NCBI GenBank assembly: GCA_964497615.1
Contig: CAZCEC010000013.1
Location: forward strand, 1-64,000
DNA: 64,000 bases
DNA from: CAZCEC01 sp964497615
GTDB taxonomy: Bacteria > Chloroflexota > Anaerolineae > Anaerolineales > UBA6663
Reading direction: 5' to 3'
The translations under genes and the position numbers were made by a program. The notes under the pieces were generated by a model that did no database searches, was not told the DNA's origin, and saw only the letters and a list, made by a program, of their open reading frames with translations. Positions 16,958 through 26,354 of the stretch are shown piece by piece. The stretch's first letter is position 1; each line of letters starts with the position of its first letter.

Positions 16958-16976
16958 CCGGCAAGGAGAACTTGGC

Positions 16977-18200
<1,224 letters not shown>

Positions 18201-18237
18201 TTCGGCCCGGTTTGCCTGCTTAGCCTGCGGTTTCCGT

Positions 18238-18277
18238 GCGGCCGCGGCGACGATTGGGTCGCCGCGGCCGCTTTTAT
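18238..18277 (+). terminator. Intrinsic terminator of metK
   Basis: A perfect 14-bp stem (18238-18251 with 18258-18271) has a 6-nt loop and is followed at once by TTTTAT. This is a textbook Rho-independent terminator. Confidence 0.93.
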
Positions 18278-18421
18278 GCCCCGAAACGGATCCGCAACGT
18301 CCGGAAACAGGGCGGCGGGCCCGGCCGAAACCGCGCCGCAACGCCTCCCGGGCATACTCAACCCCAGATCGAGCCGGATGGCGCATTAGCGCCCCCAAAT
18401 CACGCTCGACTGGAGTTGGGC

Positions 18422-19186
18422 ATGCTGATCTCGACCCTGAAGGCCATCAAGTACATCTGCCAGTGCAAGCTGCTGGCGCTGGCCAACGCCATCAAGGCCG
18501 CCCTGCTGAGCGGACTGGTGCTGTTCCTGGGGGATAAGAGTGGGCTGCTAGAACAGGCAGTCAATAGCGAGGGCGCCGAAGGCGATCTGGCGGAGCGCTA
18601 TGGCTGGACGCTGGCGGGAGAGTGGCCGAGGGCAGAGGCGGAAGTGATGCTGAAGGCCGCGGAGGGCATTGAGCGGTATGTGGAACGGGTCACGGATGTG
18701 GAGGGCCGCGACTGGATGCAGGCCCATGTGGGCGATTTGACCTTTCATCGCGGCGCGTGGCCGGCGGAGGTGGTCAACGCCAATATGACCCTGCCAGGCG
18801 GGCATATCCTGGTGCTGGAAGGCTTTGGCGGGTCGGTGGAGCCCTACACCGATATGGCGCACGAAGTAGCCCATGTGATCGACAACAACCAGGGCGGTAA
18901 GCTGCCGGCGACCCTGGTGGGCGGCGGCCCGGCGGATGAGATGGTGGCCGAGGTGGGCGGTAACCCAGAATTGTGCAAGCCGCGCATCCTGTGCCCGGAG
19001 GACTATGGTCTGCGGGTGGGCGGCGGCGACGGCTGGCGGGACGGGATGTATGCCACGACAGGCGTGGCCGAGGACTTTGCTGAGACCTTCGCCTATGCCG
19101 CGTTTTTCCCCGAGCGGGTGCCGGCGGGGCGGCTGGCGTGGATGGATGGGTGGCTGACGGAAACGGCGGAGCAGATGCAGCCGTAG
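18422..19186 (+). CDS. Membrane-anchored HEXXH metalloprotease-like protein
   Basis: I do not recognise the family. The 254-residue protein has a hydrophobic segment near residues 14-37 (LLALANAIKAALLSGLVLFL), then a mostly soluble region. The zinc motif HEVAH occupies residues 147-151, and an acidic stretch VAEDFAETF at 216-223 could supply the third ligand, as in gluzincin-type peptidases. The ATG at 18422 has GGAG 6 nt upstream. It follows the metK terminator, so it should have its own promoter in 18278-18421, which I could not identify. It could be an inner-surface or secreted peptidase. Confidence 0.65.
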   Translation: MLISTLKAIKYICQCKLLALANAIKAALLSGLVLFLGDKSGLLEQAVNSEGAEGDLAERYGWTLAGEWPRAEAEVMLKAAEGIERYVERVTDVEGRDWMQAHVGDLTFHRGAWPAEVVNANMTLPGGHILVLEGFGGSVEPYTDMAHEVAHVIDNNQGGKLPATLVGGGPADEMVAEVGGNPELCKPRILCPEDYGLRVGGGDGWRDGMYATTGVAEDFAETFAYAAFFPERVPAGRLAWMDGWLTETAEQMQP

Positions 19187-19262
19187 TAGGGCGGTTGGGA
19201 TGCTTATGGGTGATGCCGGAAAAGGGCCAAGGCGGGTTAAGGACGCGCGGGGGAGGGGCTGT

Positions 19263-19268
19263 TATAAT
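19263..19268 (+). promoter_or_regulatory. -10 box of the CBM48 gene
   Basis: TATAAT lies 31 nt before the ATG at 19300, leaving room for the AAGGAG ribosome site at 19286-19291. No good -35 was seen. Confidence 0.55.
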
Positions 19269-19299
19269 CGCGGTGCGCGGATACCAAGGAGATCGAATT

Positions 19300-19653
19300 A
19301 TGTTGATGAAACGCAAAATGGGGCGGGGCAAGGTGCGGGTGACGTTCACCATGCCGCCGCTCGAAGGGGTGACGGCCCTGCACCTGGTGGGGGACTTCAA
19401 CAACTGGAGCATTGAGGAGCACCCGCTGACGCAGGACCAGGACGGCGGCTGGTCCACGGCGCTGACCCTGGAGGCGGGCAAGGAGTATCAATTCCGGTAC
19501 TTCGCCAACGGCACCAACTGGCACAACGATTGGGCGGCGGACCGCTATGCGCCCAATGAGTATGGCTCGGACAACTCTATTGTCAGCACGAAGGAAGAGG
19601 CCCTGCCGGCGGCCAAGACAGTGAAGAAAGCAGCCAAGAAGAAGAGCGACTAG
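19300..19653 (+). CDS. CBM48/isoamylase-N domain protein
   Basis: The 117-residue protein is essentially one glycogen-binding (CBM48) beta-sandwich: VRVTFTMPP, LHLVGDFNNWS and YQFRYFANGTNW are the expected strands and carbohydrate-binding aromatics. It lacks a catalytic domain. The C-terminus is a lysine/alanine tail that may bind nucleic acid or simply be disordered. Stand-alone proteins of this kind are common in Chloroflexota and Bacteroidetes and are thought to bind alpha-glucans. An AAGGAG site supports the ATG at 19300. It is bounded by its own promoter and a hairpin downstream. Confidence 0.85.
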   Translation: MLMKRKMGRGKVRVTFTMPPLEGVTALHLVGDFNNWSIEEHPLTQDQDGGWSTALTLEAGKEYQFRYFANGTNWHNDWAADRYAPNEYGSDNSIVSTKEEALPAAKTVKKAAKKKSD

Positions 19654-19660
19654 TACGGCC

Positions 19661-19698
19661 CCCCTCCCCCCTGTCGAAGACCGCGGCAGGGGGAGGGG
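19661..19698 (+). terminator. GC-rich hairpin after the CBM48 gene
   Basis: A C-rich arm (19661-19673) pairs with CAGGGGGAGGGG (19687-19698), 8 bp after the stop codon. There is no T-run. The rest of the gap to 19911 holds only a -10-like box at 19886. Confidence 0.6.
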
Positions 19699-19885
19699 AG
19701 CCGCTTCCCCCACCAAGCGGTCCCCGCGCTCCTCACAGCGCAGTACGCACCTCCCCAAACGCACCATACCCAGGCCAATCACGCTCGACCGTGGACGCGC
19801 GTGATGGCACTGCGGCGGCCGAGAATCTGGACACGATCAGCCTATTTTTGCCGCGCGCTTCCGGGCTTTGGCGTTCAGCCTCTGC

Positions 19886-19891
19886 TATACT
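19886..19891 (+). promoter_or_regulatory. -10 box of the metallopeptidase gene
   Basis: TATACT lies 26-32 nt before the candidate start codons and upstream of the GAGGAGG ribosome site. No clear -35 was found at standard spacing. Confidence 0.5.
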
Positions 19892-19917
19892 TGCGCGGCT
19901 GACGAGGAGGCGTGACG

Positions 19918-21495
19918 TTGACTGAAGCTGAGCAGCTCATTGAAAGCACCATCGAGCAGTTGAAACCGCTATATAAGGCGTACACCCTGACCGATTGGGA
20001 GTCGGCGGTGAACGGAACGCCGGAGGCGAATGCGGCCAACCAGGCGGCCCAGGCGGCATATATGCGCTTTCTGGCGGACCCGGAACGCTATGCGGCGCTG
20101 AAGCGGCTGAACGCCACGGGCCACGCCGACCCGCTGACAGCCCGGCAGATCAAGGTGTTGTATCTGCTGGCGGCACAGCATCAGCAGGACGAAGCCGCCA
20201 TCGAGCAGATGACGAGCCTGGAGGCCAGCATCCGCGACCAGTACTACAACTTTCGCGGGGAGGTGGATGGCCGGCGGGTGAGCGACAATGAGCTGGACGA
20301 CATCCTGAGCAAGAGCCATGATACGGAACTGGCGCAGGAGGCTTGGGAGGCCAGCAAACAGATTGGGGCGCAGGTGGCGCCGCAGGTGCGGGCGGTGGCG
20401 CGGGTGCGCAACGAGGCCGCCCGCCGCCAGGGCTTTCGCGACCACTTTCAGCGGTCGCTCGAACTGAGCGAGATCGACGAGCCGTATTTGCTGGAGGTGT
20501 TCGCGCGGCTGGAGGCGGCCACTGACGCGCCGTTCGCGCGGCTGAAGGCGGAGATCGATGCGGCGCGGGCAGCGCACTTTGGCCTGCCGGCGAGCGAACT
20601 ACAGCCGTGGCACTACGGCGACCGTTTCTTCCAAGACCCGCCGCCGATGGGCGAGGTGGACCTGGACAGCATCTTCGCGGACAAGGACCCGGTGCAACTG
20701 GCGCTGCGGACCTATGACGGGCTGGGGCTGGAGGTCCGCGACATCCTGGACCGGTCGGACCTGTATGAGCGGCCGGGCAAGAACCAGCACGCCTTCTGCA
20801 CCGATATCGACAAGGAAGGCGATATCCGCACGCTGAATAACCTCCAGCCCAACCACCGCTGGAACAGCACCCTGCTGCATGAGCTGGGCCACGCGGTGTA
20901 CAACAAGTATCAGGACCCGGCGCTGCCGTGGCTGCTGCGCGATTACCCGCACGTGTTTGAAACCGAGGCGGTGGCCCACCTGATGGAGTCCCTGGCCAGC
21001 AACGGCGAGTGGCTGACGACCATTGCCGGGGTGGCGCCGGCTGAGGCGGAGCGGGTGGCGCAGGCGGCGCGGCGCAATGAGCGTGCGTCGGACCTGATCT
21101 TTACGCGCTGGGTGCTGGTGATGACGCACTTCGAGCGCGCCCTGTATGCCAACCCGGAAGCCGACCTGGACCAGTTGTGGTGGGAACTGGTGGAACGCTA
21201 CCAGGGGCTGCGCCGGCCGGCGGGCCGCTCCGCGCCCGACTGGGCGGCGAAGATTCATGTGGCGCTGTACCCCGTGTATTACCACAACTATGAATTGGGA
21301 CACCTGCTGCGGGCGCAGTTGGAGCACTATCTGAAGCAGGCAGCGGGGGGACTCGTGGGGCGGCCGGCGGCGGGGCGATGGCTGCGGGAGCGGTTCTTTG
21401 CGCCGGGCAACACGCAGGACTGGACGCGGCACATCGCCGCGGCGACGGGGGAGGGGCTGAACCCGGACTACTTTGTGCGGGGATTGGAGAACTAG
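19918..21495 (+). CDS. M2/M3-type zinc metallopeptidase
   Basis: The roughly 525-residue protein has the gluzincin motif HELGHAVYNKY and a downstream glutamate in PHVFETEAVAHLMES, with mostly helical flanks, as in M2 (ACE-like) and M3 (oligoendopeptidase) enzymes. It probably cleaves small peptides in the cytoplasm; no signal peptide is visible. The start needs care. GAGGAGG (19904-19910) abuts the GTG at 19912 but is ideally spaced, 7 nt, from the in-frame TTG at 19918, so I prefer TTG. The choice adds or removes two residues only. Confidence 0.85.
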   Translation: MTEAEQLIESTIEQLKPLYKAYTLTDWESAVNGTPEANAANQAAQAAYMRFLADPERYAALKRLNATGHADPLTARQIKVLYLLAAQHQQDEAAIEQMTSLEASIRDQYYNFRGEVDGRRVSDNELDDILSKSHDTELAQEAWEASKQIGAQVAPQVRAVARVRNEAARRQGFRDHFQRSLELSEIDEPYLLEVFARLEAATDAPFARLKAEIDAARAAHFGLPASELQPWHYGDRFFQDPPPMGEVDLDSIFADKDPVQLALRTYDGLGLEVRDILDRSDLYERPGKNQHAFCTDIDKEGDIRTLNNLQPNHRWNSTLLHELGHAVYNKYQDPALPWLLRDYPHVFETEAVAHLMESLASNGEWLTTIAGVAPAEAERVAQAARRNERASDLIFTRWVLVMTHFERALYANPEADLDQLWWELVERYQGLRRPAGRSAPDWAAKIHVALYPVYYHNYELGHLLRAQLEHYLKQAAGGLVGRPAAGRWLRERFFAPGNTQDWTRHIAAATGEGLNPDYFVRGLEN

Positions 21496-21496
21496 A

Positions 21497-21590
21497 TCGG
21501 AAAAGCCTCACCGCGGAACACGCTGAGAACGCGGAAGAATGCCACTCCGATCAACTCAGCGTCCTCTGCGGGCTCTGCGGTGAGATGTTG
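21497..21590 (+). repeat. Imperfect inverted intergenic repeat (CCGC..ACGCTGAG type)
   Basis: The left arm (CTCACCGCGGAACACGCTGAG) is the approximate reverse complement of the right arm (CTCAGCGTCCTCTGCGGGCT and CTGCGGTGAG). A shorter related copy is at 28889-28912. The element fills the gap between the peptidase and the MazG-like gene. Confidence 0.6.
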
Positions 21591-21594
21591 ACTG

Positions 21595-21909
21595 ATGGAT
21601 CTGAACGAGTTGACCGAGGCGATGCACAGGTTTGTCGCGGCGAAGGGGTGGTACGCCGAGGGCAGCGCGCGCCCGCAGACGCCCCGCAACCTGGCGGCCT
21701 CGCTGGCGATTGAAGCGGCGGAGGTGCTGGAGCTTTACCAGTGGCGCGAGGCGGCCCCGCCCGAGGCGCTGAGGGGCGAACTGGCCGATGTGGCGCTCTA
21801 TCTGCTGCAACTGGCGAGCGTGACGGGGATCGACTTGGAGCAGGCCATCCTGGACAAGCTGGAAGCGAATTACGGGCGGGAGTGGGACGAGAGGCCGGCG
21901 CCGGAATGA
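21595..21909 (+). CDS. MazG-like nucleotide pyrophosphohydrolase
   Basis: The 104-residue, all-helical protein has the metal-binding motifs of MazG-like enzymes: EAAEVLE in the second helix and ELADVALYLL in the third, plus the conserved YQW in between. Such small house-cleaning enzymes hydrolyse (d)NTPs to monophosphates. The start is ATG at 21595. It leads a tightly packed group that runs to 26306. A 34-nt gap separates it from the phosphoesterase gene. Confidence 0.85.
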   Translation: MDLNELTEAMHRFVAAKGWYAEGSARPQTPRNLAASLAIEAAEVLELYQWREAAPPEALRGELADVALYLLQLASVTGIDLEQAILDKLEANYGREWDERPAPE

Positions 21910-21943
21910 CGGCTGCACGGGACGGGACGGGGATCACGCCAGC

Positions 21944-22642
21944 GTGAAGATCCTGGCGGTGAGCGATGAGGTGGTGGAGTTCCTGTATGGGCCGCGGCTG
22001 CGGGAGCAGTTTGGGGATATTGACCTGGTGTTGGGGTGCGGCGATCTGCCGTTCTACTACTTGGAATACATCGTCACCGTGCTGGATGTGCCGCTGTTCT
22101 ACGTGCCGGGCAACCACGACCGCTTGCAGCAGTACCTGAGCGACGGCCGCATCATCAACAAGGCGGAGGGGTGCGAGGCGCTGGACCTGCGGACGGCGCG
22201 CACGCCCCAGCCGAGGAAGACGACCGGCGGCGCAGGCGACCTGCTGCTGGCCGGGCTGGGCGGCAGCATGCGCTACAACAACGACAGCGTCCACCAATAC
22301 ACCGAAAGCGAAATGCTGGGGCGGATACTGCGACTGGCCCCGCGCCTGCTGCTGAATCGGCTGGGGCGCGGGCGGTTCCTGGACATCCTGGTCACCCATT
22401 CGCCGCCGCGCGGCATCCACGATGATACCGATCTTGCCCACACCGGCTTCAAGGCTTTCCTGCGGTTTATGGATGTGTTTCGGCCGCGGCTGCTGCTGCA
22501 CGGCCACGCGCACGTGTACCGGCCGGATGTGATTACCAGCACCCGCTACAAGGATACACAAGTGATCAATGTGTATCCCTACCGCACGATCGAGTGGCCG
22601 ACGCCGGCCTCCCCGCTCCGCGCCGCTTCGGAGGACAGGTGA
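21944..22642 (+). CDS. Calcineurin-like metallophosphoesterase
   Basis: The 232-residue protein has the binuclear metal motifs of the family: LAVSDEV at the start, LGCGDL, VPGNHD, VTHSPP and LHGHAHV. The first motif ends in DEV instead of the usual DxH, so one ligand is atypical. It could be a cyclic nucleotide, nucleotide or phosphoprotein phosphatase. The start is GTG at 21944. The stop codon overlaps the GTG start of the next gene by 4 nt, so the two are translationally coupled. Confidence 0.85.
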   Translation: MKILAVSDEVVEFLYGPRLREQFGDIDLVLGCGDLPFYYLEYIVTVLDVPLFYVPGNHDRLQQYLSDGRIINKAEGCEALDLRTARTPQPRKTTGGAGDLLLAGLGGSMRYNNDSVHQYTESEMLGRILRLAPRLLLNRLGRGRFLDILVTHSPPRGIHDDTDLAHTGFKAFLRFMDVFRPRLLLHGHAHVYRPDVITSTRYKDTQVINVYPYRTIEWPTPASPLRAASEDR

Positions 22643-23529
22643 GCGACGCTCACGCGCTGCGCGCCCAGGCGGATTTCACGACGGCCCGGACCAAGGCCTT
22701 CTTCCGCGACTTGCTGGCGCTGCTGACCGGCCGGCGGAACAAACTGCTGTCGTACGACGAAGTGCGCGAGAAGCTGCGCGTGGGCGGGCCGATCTATCGC
22801 GGGGTGCAGACGGTGCCGCTGGACAAGATCGTGGGGACGGTGAATCGGTACCAGGACTTCGACCGGGCCTTCTTGCCGACCCAGGGACACACCGCCAGCC
22901 GCTGGCAGCGGGTGTCGCGGGCGTGGTACGACGAGGTGAGCCTGCCGCCGATCGTGCTGTACCAGGTGGGCGACATCTACTTCGTGGTGGATGGGCATCA
23001 CCGGGTGTCGGTGGCGCGCGAGCAGGGGCAGGCCTACATCGACGCCGAAGTGCGGGAGTGCCAGGTGAAGGTGCCGGTGACGCCCGACCTGGACCCAGAC
23101 GACCTGGAAGAGTTGGGCGCGAAGGTGATGTTCCTGGAGCGGACCGGACTCGATCAACTGCGACCCCAGGCGGTCATTACCGTGACCATCTTGGGCGGCT
23201 ACGACCGGATGCTGGAGCACATCGCCGTGCATCGCTACTTCATGGGTCTCGACTTCCAGCGCGATGTGTCGGAGGAAGAGGCGGTGGAACACTGGTATGA
23301 TACGGTCTATCTGCCGGTGGTGAACGTGATTCGCGAGAGCGGGTTGATGCAAGCCTTCCCGCGGCGCACGGAAGCCGACTTCTACCTGTGGGCGATGGAC
23401 CACCGGCACTACCTGGTGTCGCGGGGCAAGGCCAACCTGGTGGAACCGGGCCGGATCGCCGATGAGTTCGTGAAGCTGTATTTCCGTGAAGCGACCCAGG
23501 CGCCGCCGGATTCGCTGCCGGCTGGCTGA
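22639..23529 (+). CDS. ParB/sulfiredoxin-like domain protein
   Basis: The 296-residue protein has a ParB/Srx nuclease-type core in residues about 45-140: the sequence PPIVLYQVGDIYFVVDGHHR ends in the motif DGHHRV expected to bind nucleotide. A further 150 residues of unassigned sequence follow. The GTG start at 22639 overlaps the preceding stop codon (GTGA) and has GGAGG 4 nt upstream. No helix-turn-helix typical of chromosome-partition ParB is visible. In this context, beside a kinase-like gene, it may be a nucleotide-dependent enzyme or regulator. Confidence 0.7.
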   Translation: MSDAHALRAQADFTTARTKAFFRDLLALLTGRRNKLLSYDEVREKLRVGGPIYRGVQTVPLDKIVGTVNRYQDFDRAFLPTQGHTASRWQRVSRAWYDEVSLPPIVLYQVGDIYFVVDGHHRVSVAREQGQAYIDAEVRECQVKVPVTPDLDPDDLEELGAKVMFLERTGLDQLRPQAVITVTILGGYDRMLEHIAVHRYFMGLDFQRDVSEEEAVEHWYDTVYLPVVNVIRESGLMQAFPRRTEADFYLWAMDHRHYLVSRGKANLVEPGRIADEFVKLYFREATQAPPDSLPAG

Positions 23530-23535
23530 GGCGCG

Positions 23536-24606
23536 ATGAGCGCGGAGGAATGGCCCTTTACCCTGGCGGAACTGACGGCCGGGCTGCGCCGATACCTGGC
23601 CGAGCCGGGGTTGCACGTGCGCGCGGCCACGCCGCAGCCCTTGCCGCAGCCGCGCTTGGCGGGCCGCGCCGCGGAGGGAGTGCGGGGCCTCCGGGTGACA
23701 TACGAGGCGGCGGGCAGCGCGCTGGCGCTGGACTGCGTGGTGAAGGAGCCCACCGGCGTGGTGCGGCCCGGGTTGAGCCACCCGGGAGTGCGCGAGGCGG
23801 GGGTGTACCGGTCGCTGGCCCTGCAATTGCCCATGCCGACCCCGGCGCTGATTGCGGCGGACCCGGCTGGAAGCTGGCTGGTGCTGGAAGCAGTGGAGGC
23901 GGCCGAGGGGCCAGGCGCTTGGGGGGCCGACACGCTCAACGAGGCCCTGAACCTGTTGGCCCGGCTGCACGAGCGCTTCTGGGGGCTGGCCGACGACCTG
24001 GTGGCGTACCCGTGGCTGGCGCGGCCGCTGACCCTGGATTTTGAGGTGCACGTGTATGCGGCGGCGCAGGCGCTGGGCGAGATGGTGCGGGATGAGTGGC
24101 CGCCGCTGATCGCCCGCTCGCCGCACATCCTGGGCACGCTGGGGCAAATCATCTCGCAGGCCGACCGGGTGGCGGCGCCGCTGCGGGCCGAACCATTCAC
24201 CCTGCTGCACGGCGACTTTTGGGCCGGCAACATCGTGCGGGATGAAGAAGGGGACATGGTGGTGCTGGACTGGCAACTGGCGGGACTGGGGCCGGGCGTG
24301 CTGGACGTGGTGGCGATGTGCAAGACGACGGCGTGGATGACGGGCGAACTGCCTATGGAAGAGGAAAAGGCGGCCGCGCGCTACCGGCGCGAGGTGGCCC
24401 GGCTGCTGGAGCAGCGTTGGTCGAACGCGGCCTGGGCCGAGCTGTGGGACCATGCCTTGCTGTGGCGGTTTATGCAGGAGATGCTCACCTGGGTGGTGAG
24501 CGTGCCGCGCGAGGAATTTGAGGCGCGCGAGCAGGCGTATGAGGACATCTGGCTGCGGCCGGTGCTGGACGCGGCGGGGCGGCGGCTGGCGGCGGTGACA
24601 ATGTGA
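23536..24606 (+). CDS. Phosphotransferase of the aminoglycoside/choline-kinase-like (APH) fold
   Basis: The 356-residue protein has the catalytic loop LLHGDFWAGNIV and the metal-binding VLDWQLAGLG, the hallmarks of APH-type small-molecule kinases. The N-terminal lobe is poorly conserved, but an acidic and an alanine-rich strand fit. The substrate is unknown. It starts 6 nt after the ParB-like gene, so both are probably made from one message. Some APH-fold proteins in gene clusters act on proteins or sugars rather than antibiotics, so a resistance role should not be assumed. Confidence 0.8.
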   Translation: MSAEEWPFTLAELTAGLRRYLAEPGLHVRAATPQPLPQPRLAGRAAEGVRGLRVTYEAAGSALALDCVVKEPTGVVRPGLSHPGVREAGVYRSLALQLPMPTPALIAADPAGSWLVLEAVEAAEGPGAWGADTLNEALNLLARLHERFWGLADDLVAYPWLARPLTLDFEVHVYAAAQALGEMVRDEWPPLIARSPHILGTLGQIISQADRVAAPLRAEPFTLLHGDFWAGNIVRDEEGDMVVLDWQLAGLGPGVLDVVAMCKTTAWMTGELPMEEEKAAARYRREVARLLEQRWSNAAWAELWDHALLWRFMQEMLTWVVSVPREEFEAREQAYEDIWLRPVLDAAGRRLAAVTM

Positions 24607-24615
24607 TTATCCCCT

Positions 24616-25698
24616 ATGTTAATTATTGACGCTCACGAAGATTTAGCCTGGAATGCCTTGACCTTTGGCCGCGATTACTCGCGGGCCGTGGCCGAGACGC
24701 GCGCGGCGGAGAACGGTGGGCCGGCCGTGCAGCGCAACGGCAATACGCTCATCGGGCTGCCGGATTTGCTGCGCGGACAGGTGGCGGTGGTGTTTGGGAC
24801 CCTGTTTGTTTCGCCGGCCAAGCAGCAGAGCGGGGCGTGGGATGCGCAAGCCTACACCGATGCCGAGAGCGCGCACCGGCTGGCCCAGGCGCAACTCGAT
24901 TACTATCGCCGGCTGGCGGACGAGCACGAGACCTTTACGCTGATTGAGACGCAGGGCGACCTGACGCGGGTGCTCACTTCGTGGGAAGCGCCGGCCGAGG
25001 CGGCGCGGCGGGTGGGGCTAGTGCCCCTGATGGAGGGGGCCGACCCGATCCGCACGCCGGAGGAAGTTGAAGACTGGCAGGCGCGGGGCGTGCGCATCGT
25101 GGGGCTGGCGTGGTCGGGGACGCGCTATGCGGGGGGCACGGGAGAGCCAGGGCCGCTGACGCCGGAGGGGCGGCGGCTGGTGGAACTGATGTCGGACCTG
25201 GGGCTAATCCTGGACCTGTCGCACGCGTCGGACGAGAGCTTCAACCAGGCGCTGGACCGGTTCCAGGGGACGGTGATCGTCTCGCACGCCAACTGCCGGG
25301 CGCTGATGAAGGGCTTCTCGCGGCCGGAGCGGATGCTGACCGACGAGATGATCCGGCGGCTGGCGGAGGCGGGCGGGGTGATGGGCGTGGTGCCCTACAA
25401 CCGGTTCCTGAAGCCTGACTGGCAGCCCACCGACGGCAAGGACAGCGTGACCCTGGCGGACGTGGCAGCGATGATCGACCACATCTGCCAGGTGACGGGC
25501 AGCGCCGCGCATGCCGCGATTGGGTCCGACTTTGACGGGGGGTTTGGGGTGGAGCGGGTGCCCAAGGAGATCGACACGGTGGCGGACCTGCAAAAGCTGG
25601 GCGGGGTGCTGCGCGAGCGGGGGTACGCCGAGGGGGACGTGGCCGGCATCCTGGGCCAAAACTGGGTTCGGGTGCTGCGCCAGGGCCTGCCGGCATGA
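24616..25698 (+). CDS. Membrane-dipeptidase-like enzyme (peptidase M19)
   Basis: The 360-residue TIM-barrel hydrolase carries the binuclear zinc ligands of renal-dipeptidase-type enzymes: DAHEDLAWN (HxD), LVPLMEGAD (bridging Glu), LDLSHASD and VSHANC (His), and AIGSDFDGG (Asp). There is no signal peptide, so it is cytoplasmic. It should cleave dipeptides, possibly with D-residues at the C-terminus. The ATG is 10 nt after the kinase-like gene, and the stop overlaps the ATG of the next gene. Confidence 0.9.
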   Translation: MLIIDAHEDLAWNALTFGRDYSRAVAETRAAENGGPAVQRNGNTLIGLPDLLRGQVAVVFGTLFVSPAKQQSGAWDAQAYTDAESAHRLAQAQLDYYRRLADEHETFTLIETQGDLTRVLTSWEAPAEAARRVGLVPLMEGADPIRTPEEVEDWQARGVRIVGLAWSGTRYAGGTGEPGPLTPEGRRLVELMSDLGLILDLSHASDESFNQALDRFQGTVIVSHANCRALMKGFSRPERMLTDEMIRRLAEAGGVMGVVPYNRFLKPDWQPTDGKDSVTLADVAAMIDHICQVTGSAAHAAIGSDFDGGFGVERVPKEIDTVADLQKLGGVLRERGYAEGDVAGILGQNWVRVLRQGLPA

Positions 25699-26306
25699 GC
25701 TTGAGCGGCGCGCCCGCCGACCCGCCCGGGGGCCTGCCTGCCCAACCGCCGCGGCAGGTCGAGCCCGAACCGGCTCCAGCGAGGCGGGCCCAGCCCACGC
25801 CCTTGCCGGCGGTGAACGGCGCCACACCCGAGCCCGCGCTGTCCGTCAACGGCGCCGCATCGGTGCGGCCAGCCCCCGCGCCGGAACGACCCAACCTGAA
25901 CAACAGCCGGCTGGCGCGTTTTGGGGTGGGGACGGTGGTGGCCGGGTTTTTTGTGTTTGTGATCGGCATCTTCCCTGAGATCATCCGGCTGTCGATTACG
26001 CCGGGGATTGGGCTGCTGCAAATCCTGCTGCTGCTGCTGGGAGCGACGGTGATGACGCTGGGGGCCTACACCTACGCCTACGCCACGCGGCACCGGGCGA
26101 TGCCGCGCCGGCTGCGCGAGGACATTGGGCTGCGGCTGATGGCGACGGGATTGGTGATCGCCTACGGGGCGGGGTTTGCGGACGTGCTGGGCATCGGCAG
26201 CCACTACGGGGCAGAGCGCCCGCTGCTGGGACTGCTGCAAGCCAGCGGGATCGCGCTGGGGTTTCTGATGACGATTGTGGGGATATTGATGTACGCGCGG
26301 CGGTAA
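25695..26306 (+). CDS. Membrane protein with Pro/Ala-rich N-terminus
   Basis: The 203-residue protein has a disordered, proline/alanine-rich cytoplasmic segment of about 75 residues followed by four predicted membrane helices (VVAGFFVFVIGIFP, LLQILLLLLGATVMTLGA, GLVIAYGAGFADVLGI, GIALGFLMTIVGILMY). No catalytic motif is visible and I do not recognise the family. Its ATG overlaps the dipeptidase stop codon by 4 nt, making it the last gene of the run starting at 21595. Confidence 0.75.
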   Translation: MSLSGAPADPPGGLPAQPPRQVEPEPAPARRAQPTPLPAVNGATPEPALSVNGAASVRPAPAPERPNLNNSRLARFGVGTVVAGFFVFVIGIFPEIIRLSITPGIGLLQILLLLLGATVMTLGAYTYAYATRHRAMPRRLREDIGLRLMATGLVIAYGAGFADVLGIGSHYGAERPLLGLLQASGIALGFLMTIVGILMYARR

Positions 26307-26354
26307 GCGGAACGCGCGGCGTGGGAATCACATTTCGCTGCAGGAGGCCCATCC

